Shown piece by piece: positions 1-5,231 of a stretch of DNA of 6,608 nucleotides. Position numbers and translations under genes: made by a program. The DNA is from Epulopiscium sp. Nele67-Bin004 (GTDB lineage Bacteria; Bacillota_A; Clostridia; Lachnospirales; Cellulosilyticaceae), in contig LNZQ01000137.1 in the NCBI GenBank assembly GCA_002007315.1, positions 1-6,608 on the forward strand. Direction: 5' to 3'. How positions within the stretch are numbered: the first letter of the stretch is position 1; every line of letters starts with the position of its first letter. A model generated the notes under the pieces. The model saw only the letters and a program-made list of their open reading frames with translations, was not told where the DNA came from and did not search any database.

Positions 1-87
1 ATAGGGATTGGATTTATCATAGTTTATGAAGTTGCTACAAAAATTATAAGTAAGGTGATAAGTAGATGGAACATAAAACTAACATAG
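1..87 (+). CDS. C-terminal tail of an upstream protein, probably membrane-bound (5' end outside window)
   Basis: Frame 1 is open from the window edge to a TAG at 85-87, giving 28 residues; the other two forward frames hit stops within the first 30 bases. The tail begins with a hydrophobic stretch (IGIGFIIVYEVA) and ends in a basic part containing KIISKVISRWNIK, as in the last membrane helix and cytoplasmic tail of an integral membrane protein. It overlaps the csaB-tagA start by 22 bases, and that gene's ribosome binding site lies inside it, so the two would be translationally coupled. From general knowledge, csaB in many Clostridia follows a gene for a large membrane protein of the DUF5693 type; this tail could be one, but 28 residues cannot prove it. 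An open frame this short could also be chance. Confidence 0.45.
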   Translation: MGIGFIIVYEVATKIISKVISRWNIKLT

Positions 88-1865
88 TAATATCGGGCTA
101 TTATGGATTTGATAATATTGGTGATGAAGCTATACTATATGTCATAGTTAAGTCGCTAAAGCAAAATATTCCTAATGTACAAATAACCGTGTTATCTAAC
201 AATCCAGAAAAAACAGCTAAAACTTATAGGGTTAATTCGGTAAATAGATGGAATTTAAAAAGTGTTTCTAAATGTATAGGTCGTTGTGACTTATTGATAA
301 GTGGTGGCGGAAGCTTGTTGCAAGATGTTACTAGCAACAAAAATATTTTATATTATTTGGGCGTAATAAAAATCGCCCAATTATATAGAAAAAAAGTAGT
401 ATTTTATTCTCAGGGAGTAGGACCTGTAAACAATAAAATTAACCGTTTTTTAATCAAAAAAGTTCTTAAAAAAGTTGATGGCATTTTTGTTAGAGATAAT
501 GGTTCGAAACAACTGCTTTTAGACTCAGGAATTAAAAGAAATGTTCATGTTGTTATGGATCCTGTGTTTGGAATAAAGTCAACTAAAAAAGTAAATTTAT
601 TTGGTCATAAAAAAGTTGGTATTTATTTAAGAGAATGGGAAAATACTGATGAAATTGTGAGTTGTGTTGCAGAGGGATGCAAGTATTTAATTTCGATTGG
701 ATATGAAGTCTATATGGTTGGAATGCAGTATGAGCATGATGTTAAAATAGCAAAAGGTGTGGCAAAATCAGTTGATAATCAACATTTGCATGTTGTGGAC
801 AAGCCTTTAAGTATTTTGCAAGTGCTTGCATACACAGAACAATTTGATTTTGTTATTGGCATGCGTTTGCACAGTTTGATTATGGCTTATGCCCTAAATG
901 TGCCAATGATTGCTTTATCATATGACCCTAAAGTTGAAAATATTATGCAGGAGATGAACATTAGACATTGTATTCAAACTACTCAACTTAGTGAAGAGAG
1001 ATTAATAGAATATATTGACTACATGGACAATAATAGTAGACTTCAAAAAGAAATTATACAAAAGACATTAAAACATAAAGCATCAGAACTTCAAGCTCCT
1101 ATAAGGTTTATTCGCCAATTATTAAAACAAAAAATTGATATTATGGGTGTTGATGTTGATAATGTTACAATGAAACAAGCAATAGGACGTTTTAAGACAT
1201 TTATGGGAAAAGATAAGCTGCATTTAGTGTGCACGCCAAACCCAGAAATAATTATGCGTGCAAAAGAAGATAAATCACTGAAAAATATATTAGCAAATGC
1301 AGATTTAGTTGTGCCAGATGGTATAGGTGTTGTTATAGCATCAAAGATTTTAAAAGGTACTTCTTTAAAGGAAAGAGTTGCAGGATTTGATTTGGTACAA
1401 AATACAATGAAAATAAGCAAAGATAAAGAATATAAATACTTTTTCTTTGGAAGCAAACCAGATATAGCCAAACTTGCAAGTGAGAAGATGTCTGAAAAAT
1501 ATCCTAACATTGAAGTAGTTGGATATAGAGATGGTTATTTTGAGGATAGTGAGACAGATGAAATTGTTGACCAAATAAATAAGTCTGGGGCAAATATATT
1601 GCTTGTTGGACTTGGTGCACCAAAGCAAGAGCAATGGATAGTTGATAATAGAGATAAACTTGACAACATTAAAGTTGCAGTCGGAGTAGGGGGGAGCTTA
1701 GATGTTATGTCAGGCGAAGTAAAACGTGCACCTGTGTTGTTCCAAAAATTGGGTATGGAGTGGTTTTATAGGCTGATTAGTGAACCAACACGGGCAAAAA
1801 GAATGTTAGTCCTGCCTAAATTCCTAATAGAAGTGGTAGAAAAACGGATAAAATCAAAATTTTGA
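66..1865 (+). CDS. csaB: CsaB-TagA fusion: polysaccharide pyruvyl transferase joined to WecG/TagA-family ManNAc transferase
   Basis: Probable bifunctional cytoplasmic enzyme of secondary cell wall polymer synthesis. Residues 1 to about 350 are a CsaB-type pyruvyl transferase: GYYGFDNIGDEA (11-22), SGGGSLLQD (79-87), QGVGP (116-120) and IGMRLHS (264-270, with the family His at 269). CsaB transfers pyruvate from phosphoenolpyruvate to ManNAc as a 4,6-ketal, the group bound by SLH domains. Residues about 355-599 are a WecG/TagA/CpsF glycosyltransferase: TPNPE (390-394), VPDGIGV (416-422, Asp418 being the probable catalytic base), ERVAGFD (436-442), GLGAPKQEQW (515-524), GVGGSLDVMSGE (540-551) and the basic C-terminal MEWFYRLISEPTRAKR appendage. 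TagA adds ManNAc to undecaprenyl-PP-GlcNAc. The two halves match the usual lengths of the separate proteins. The ATG is preceded by AAGGTGAT (52-59) at 6 bases. An internal ATG at 1143 lacks a ribosome binding site, so one chain is expected. Domain calls are confident; the substrate (ManNAc) is inferred from the family. Confidence 0.93.
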   Translation: MEHKTNIVISGYYGFDNIGDEAILYVIVKSLKQNIPNVQITVLSNNPEKTAKTYRVNSVNRWNLKSVSKCIGRCDLLISGGGSLLQDVTSNKNILYYLGVIKIAQLYRKKVVFYSQGVGPVNNKINRFLIKKVLKKVDGIFVRDNGSKQLLLDSGIKRNVHVVMDPVFGIKSTKKVNLFGHKKVGIYLREWENTDEIVSCVAEGCKYLISIGYEVYMVGMQYEHDVKIAKGVAKSVDNQHLHVVDKPLSILQVLAYTEQFDFVIGMRLHSLIMAYALNVPMIALSYDPKVENIMQEMNIRHCIQTTQLSEERLIEYIDYMDNNSRLQKEIIQKTLKHKASELQAPIRFIRQLLKQKIDIMGVDVDNVTMKQAIGRFKTFMGKDKLHLVCTPNPEIIMRAKEDKSLKNILANADLVVPDGIGVVIASKILKGTSLKERVAGFDLVQNTMKISKDKEYKYFFFGSKPDIAKLASEKMSEKYPNIEVVGYRDGYFEDSETDEIVDQINKSGANILLVGLGAPKQEQWIVDNRDKLDNIKVAVGVGGSLDVMSGEVKRAPVLFQKLGMEWFYRLISEPTRAKRMLVLPKFLIEVVEKRIKSKF

Positions 1866-2144
1866 CAAGCCATTGTATAAAGTATCAAAAACATGAACTA
1901 TTTTCAATGTATATATTAGGTAAAAAGGACTATATATATATGATTTTAGGATATATGGATAAGATTGACAAGGTAAAATAATATAATTTTAGTCATGAAA
2001 ACACGTCAATTTTGAATGCATATTGTTTAAAAACCTAAATTACAACAAATATTTTATGTCATAAAGGGATGGTTATGAAATGTTTTCTATACGAATTATA
2101 GATTATAGCTAAAAGGAAATTGATTTTTTTATAGAAATAGCGAA

Positions 2145-2173
2145 TAGCCCCAAGCCTACAAATGTAGTATAAT
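2145..2173 (+). promoter_or_regulatory. Putative sigma-A promoter of the ATPase gene
   Basis: A perfect TATAAT -10 box lies at 2168-2173. It predicts a transcript start near 2180 and a leader of about 47 bases before the GTG. At 17 bases upstream the -35 position reads TAGCCC, a poor match to TTGACA, so the promoter may depend on an activator or be used weakly, or the -10 may be chance. A short inverted repeat, CTACA-AA-TGTAG (2156-2167), directly abuts the -10 box and could be an operator half-site pair; at 5-base arms it is weak evidence. Confidence 0.5.
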
Positions 2174-2210
2174 GAAAAGTAGTTAAGCAATTAAAAAAAG
2201 AAGTAATATT

Positions 2211-2219
2211 AAGGGAGGA
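2211..2219 (+). promoter_or_regulatory. Ribosome binding site that fixes the GTG start of the ATPase gene
   Basis: AAGGGAGGA sits 7 bases before the GTG at 2227. No in-frame ATG lies nearby upstream, and the family's N-terminal beta strand (LKLKNVYKRY) begins a few codons after the GTG, so this is the start to use. The next in-frame ATG, well inside the nucleotide-binding domain beyond Walker A, would destroy the protein. Confidence 0.85.
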
Positions 2220-2226
2220 ACACACA

Positions 2227-3339
2227 GTGGCAGGATTAAAACTAAAAAATGTGTATAAAAGATATTCGAATGGATATACAGCAGTAAAGGATTTCAATTT
2301 AGATATTGCAGATAAAGAATTTATAATTTTCGTTGGACCATCAGGATGTGGTAAATCAACTACATTACGTATGATAGCTGGTCTTGAAGAAATTTCAGAT
2401 GGAGAACTTTGGATTGGGGACAAATTATGTAATGAAGTTGCACCAAAAGACCGTGATATTGCGATGGTTTTCCAAAATTATGCACTTTATCCTCACATGT
2501 CAGTTTACGACAATATGGCATTCGGGCTTAAACTTCGTAAAACTCCAAAAGATGAGATTGATAAAAGAGTACGTGAAGCAGCAAAAATTCTTGATATTGA
2601 CCAATGTTTAGATCGTAAACCAAAAGCATTATCAGGGGGACAAAGACAACGTGTTGCCATGGGTCGTGCAATCGTTCGTGAACCAAAAGTATTCTTAATG
2701 GATGAGCCATTATCAAACCTTGATGCAAAACTTCGTGTACAAATGAGAACTGAAATCTCTAAACTACACAACAAACTTGAAACAACATTTATTTATGTTA
2801 CGCATGACCAAGTTGAGGCGATGACACTTGGGACACGTATCGTAGTTCTTAAAGATGGAATTATCCAACAAGTTGACTCACCAGGTACATTATATACGTC
2901 ACCTAAAAACCTATTTGTTGCAGGATTTATCGGTTCTCCACAAATGAACTTTATCGAGTGTAAAGTTACAAAAGAAGGTTCAGGTCCAGTATTAACATTT
3001 GGTAGCTCAAAAGTTCCAGTTCCAGCAAGTAAAGCAGCAAAAGTTGCACCTTATGTTGGAAAAAGCGTTATGATGGGTATTCGTCCAGAGCACACTGCAG
3101 ATATGGATACAGTTGTTGAATCTGAAAAAGTTAAATATGTAACTGTTACAGCAAAAGTTGAAGTTACTGAGATGCTAGGTTCTGAAACATACTTATACAT
3201 GGTTTGTGAAGGTACAAATATGACAGGTCGTGTTGATCCAAGCTGTAAAGCTAAAGCAGGAAGCACAGTAAGACTTGGTCTTGAAATGGAAAGAATGCAT
3301 CTGTTTGATGTAGATACACAACTTACTATAACAAACTAA
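2227..3339 (+). CDS. ugpC: MsmX/MsmK/UgpC-type ATP-binding subunit of carbohydrate ABC importers
   Basis: Cytoplasmic ATPase that powers uptake of sugars through ABC importers of the CUT1 (MalK) class. The 370 residues match the usual family length. In order: Walker A GPSGCGKST (37-45), Q-loop Gln83 in VFQNYALYPH, signature LSGGQRQR (135-142), Walker B VFLMDE (155-160), D-loop SNLD (163-166) and switch His193. A C-terminal OB/TOBE regulatory region (about 235-370) contains GIRPEH (284-289) and MLGSETYLY (316-324). All catalytic residues are intact. The gene has its own probable promoter and terminator and no permease or solute-binding gene beside it. That fits the Firmicute pattern of one shared ATPase (MsmX in Bacillus subtilis, MsmK in streptococci) serving several importers encoded elsewhere. 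Many codons are of the kind favoured in highly expressed genes (CGT, GGT, GTT), more than in the neighbours by eye. Alternative names are msmX, msmK and malK; the sugar cannot be read from this subunit. Confidence 0.96.
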   Translation: MAGLKLKNVYKRYSNGYTAVKDFNLDIADKEFIIFVGPSGCGKSTTLRMIAGLEEISDGELWIGDKLCNEVAPKDRDIAMVFQNYALYPHMSVYDNMAFGLKLRKTPKDEIDKRVREAAKILDIDQCLDRKPKALSGGQRQRVAMGRAIVREPKVFLMDEPLSNLDAKLRVQMRTEISKLHNKLETTFIYVTHDQVEAMTLGTRIVVLKDGIIQQVDSPGTLYTSPKNLFVAGFIGSPQMNFIECKVTKEGSGPVLTFGSSKVPVPASKAAKVAPYVGKSVMMGIRPEHTADMDTVVESEKVKYVTVTAKVEVTEMLGSETYLYMVCEGTNMTGRVDPSCKAKAGSTVRLGLEMERMHLFDVDTQLTITN

Positions 3340-3343
3340 TAAT

Positions 3344-3382
3344 AAAAAGTGTCGCAGTTGTATATTTTGCGACACTTTTTTT
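3344..3382 (+). terminator. Strong intrinsic terminator after the ATPase gene
   Basis: A perfect 13-base stem (AAAAAGTGTCGCA at 3344-3356 with TGCGACACTTTTT at 3368-3380) has an 11-base loop and runs into seven Ts (3376-3382). It begins 4 bases after the TAA stop. It ends the ATPase transcript and isolates it from the operon downstream. The A run on the left arm gives a shorter T run on the other strand, so it might also work in reverse, but no minus-strand gene faces it. Confidence 0.93.
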
Positions 3383-3386
3383 GTAC

Positions 3387-3415
3387 TTGTACCACTGATA
3401 AAAATCCTGTATAAT
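3387..3415 (+). promoter_or_regulatory. Putative sigma-A promoter of the deacetylase operon
   Basis: TTGTAC (3387-3392) and a perfect TATAAT (3410-3415) are spaced by the ideal 17 bases, 5 bases after the terminator T run. The -35 keeps only the TTG of TTGACA. The predicted start is near 3422, leaving a leader of about 28 bases with a GGGAGAGGG ribosome binding site (3434-3442) before the ATG at 3450. Position directly after a strong terminator and before a gene supports the call. Confidence 0.7.
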
Positions 3416-3449
3416 TTTAGAATACAACATCTAGGGAGAGGGTACATTT

Positions 3450-5222
3450 ATGAAAAACATTAAATCAATTCTAGGAACTTTGGCAGTCTTTTTTGTTATA
3501 TCAGCTATTGCTATATCTGTAATTCAGTGGATTTATCCTCAGATTGTCTATAAAAGTGATATTTATATATCTCAACCCACAGGAATAGCACCTATTAAAT
3601 ACGCAGTAAACGTTGATACGACCTTGTATCCAACAGATAATAACAATTTTTATAATATAAAAATTACAGATGATACAAATTTAGAAGAAATTTTTGGGGG
3701 AGTTTCTGAATTTCTAGAAGAAATCTATATTGAGGTCGAAAATCATGACATTATAGAACAAATAAGACAATATTTACATGATGTTACAATCTATATAACT
3801 GAGAAAAATACTAATATAGTATATGATGAAAATACTAGCGAACAATACCCTAAATTTGAGATTAATACTGTTAGTGATATAGAAAAACTTATAGAATTTC
3901 AAGAGCAAGTTAGAGGAACAGATACAAAAATTTTTGTTGAAGATAACCTAGCCAAAAATTCACCAGATAATACGCAAGAAGTATTTGATGAAGATGAAGT
4001 GCAACAAACTTTAGATAGTATTACATTGTTATATTACAATATGGCTACAAATATGCCAAATGTGTATTGGATCAATCAATATGTCGATATACCTAATAGT
4101 ACTTATCAAATTGCATTTATGTATGAGGCTCTCTTAAGTAGAAATTGGATTGCTACAAATTTAGCAGATATTCAACAAGGCGAAACATACATTGTATCGA
4201 ATGATGACACAACATATACATTGTCAAATAAGCTAGATATAGTTGTTGAAGAACAAGCAAGAATGACAGATATTGAATATGTATACTACCATTTAAATGA
4301 TGAGCCGATAGGAGTGTTTTATGGATATCCATACAATTTAGTCATTGACGTAGAAGATATAGTTGATTTTAATAATGAACTACGTGTATCGATTAAATGG
4401 ATTAATGAACCGACTGCACAAGTGCAAAATTTATATTTTAGTAAAGATGGTAACTATGAAGTGGGTGAAAAATCAGAAAGGTATTATGTGGAATATCTGG
4501 TAGAAAACAAGCATATTTATGACAAGGATTATATACCAGTATTGATGTATCATGAATTTGCTGATGTTGTTGGCGACACAAAAGCAGAACAAAGTATAGC
4601 TGTAGAAACCAAGCTATTTGAAGAACAGCTTGTACATTTATTGGATAATGGATATACGCCTATAAATTTCGTGAATTTGTGGGATTATCTAAATGGAACA
4701 GGTGGAATGCCAGAAAAGCCATTTATTATAACTGCTGATGATGGATATTTAAGTAATTATGAAATTGCATATCCAATACTCGAAAAATATGGGGCACAAG
4801 CTACATTTTTTATAGTGTCAAAATATGTTGGAGAGTTAGAGACTGGGTTGCCACATTTTGATTGGGAACAGTCTTTGGAGATGGAGCAAAGTGGGTTAAT
4901 TGATATTCAACTTCACAGCCATGACCATCCATCAATGGACAAACAAAGTAGAGCGAGTGCAATGTATCAAGCTTCATATTGTTTAGAGTTAATCGAGAAA
5001 CATCTGGGCAAACGAGATGTAGTTGTTTTTTCATATCCGCAATTTGAACACAGTAAAAATACAGTATCTTGGCTACAAGATGTAGGTGTTGATATGCAAA
5101 TAACAAACCTAAACAGTGGGAAAAGTACAACAATAAGTACTGATGTAAAAAGAATTCATGTGTCCAACACTACGACACCAGAAGATTTATTAAAGGAAAT
5201 AGAGAAGTTAACGAAGAATTGA
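3450..5222 (+). CDS. Membrane-anchored polysaccharide deacetylase (NodB domain) with a large unassigned outer region
   Basis: Likely surface enzyme that removes acetyl groups from an N-acetylated wall or exopolymer sugar. Residues 1-6 are short and basic, followed by one hydrophobic segment (about 7-27, ILGTLAVFFVISAIAISVIQ), giving an N-terminal anchor with the rest outside. Residues about 30-355 are acidic and match no family I recognise. From YIPVLMYHEF (361-370) a NodB/CE4-like domain follows: TADDGY (428-433, with Asp430 as likely base and Asp431 as metal ligand), HSHDH (489-493, His489 and His493 completing the metal triad), SYPQFE (528-533) in the motif-3 place, and a late RIHVSN (568-573). 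The arrangement resembles the PgaB/IcaB branch more than classic chitin deacetylases. Oddities are Ala for Phe in the first motif and QFE after YP where YPYG is common. The ATG has a good ribosome binding site (GAGG, 8 bases upstream). The next gene starts 9 bases after the stop, so the two form an operon. The exact substrate is unknown. Confidence 0.9.
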   Translation: MKNIKSILGTLAVFFVISAIAISVIQWIYPQIVYKSDIYISQPTGIAPIKYAVNVDTTLYPTDNNNFYNIKITDDTNLEEIFGGVSEFLEEIYIEVENHDIIEQIRQYLHDVTIYITEKNTNIVYDENTSEQYPKFEINTVSDIEKLIEFQEQVRGTDTKIFVEDNLAKNSPDNTQEVFDEDEVQQTLDSITLLYYNMATNMPNVYWINQYVDIPNSTYQIAFMYEALLSRNWIATNLADIQQGETYIVSNDDTTYTLSNKLDIVVEEQARMTDIEYVYYHLNDEPIGVFYGYPYNLVIDVEDIVDFNNELRVSIKWINEPTAQVQNLYFSKDGNYEVGEKSERYYVEYLVENKHIYDKDYIPVLMYHEFADVVGDTKAEQSIAVETKLFEEQLVHLLDNGYTPINFVNLWDYLNGTGGMPEKPFIITADDGYLSNYEIAYPILEKYGAQATFFIVSKYVGELETGLPHFDWEQSLEMEQSGLIDIQLHSHDHPSMDKQSRASAMYQASYCLELIEKHLGKRDVVVFSYPQFEHSKNTVSWLQDVGVDMQITNLNSGKSTTISTDVKRIHVSNTTTPEDLLKEIEKLTKN

Positions 5223-5231
5223 GGAAACTAG

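Larger units (their letters stand above)
1866..2226. other. 361-base AT-rich intergenic region without a credible gene
   Basis: No reading frame here has both a plausible length and a ribosome binding site. There is an alternating TA run at about 1930-1941. No GC-rich hairpin followed by a T run was found after the csaB-tagA stop, so how that transcript ends is not visible; read-through towards the ATPase gene is possible. A perfect TTGACA (1965-1970) is followed by TATAAT (1982-1987), but the 11-base gap is too short for a sigma-A promoter. The 3' end holds the likely promoter (-10 at 2168-2173) and ribosome binding site (2211-2219) of the ATPase gene. No known riboswitch or T-box motif was recognised. 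Confidence 0.6.

Noticed and set aside
1091..1634. Minus-strand open frames inside csaB-tagA, and similar ones inside the other genes
   Set aside because: They lie fully within well-supported genes on the other strand, lack ribosome binding sites and recognisable motifs, and are expected shadows of AT-rich coding sequence.
1854..1865. Perfect palindrome TCAAAATTTTGA at the csaB-tagA stop
   Set aside because: It is AT-rich with no loop and no following T run, so it is not a terminator; such palindromes are expected by chance in this base composition.
1965..1993. TTGACA at 1965-1970 with TATAAT at 1982-1987 as an early promoter for the ATPase gene
   Set aside because: The gap is only 11 bases, too short for sigma-A. 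At the correct 17-base gap the -10 would be TTTAGT, a weak match in very AT-rich DNA.
2069..2101. Small open frame encoding MVMKCFLYEL in the intergenic region
   Set aside because: It has ten codons, no properly spaced ribosome binding site and no regulatory hairpins as in a leader peptide.
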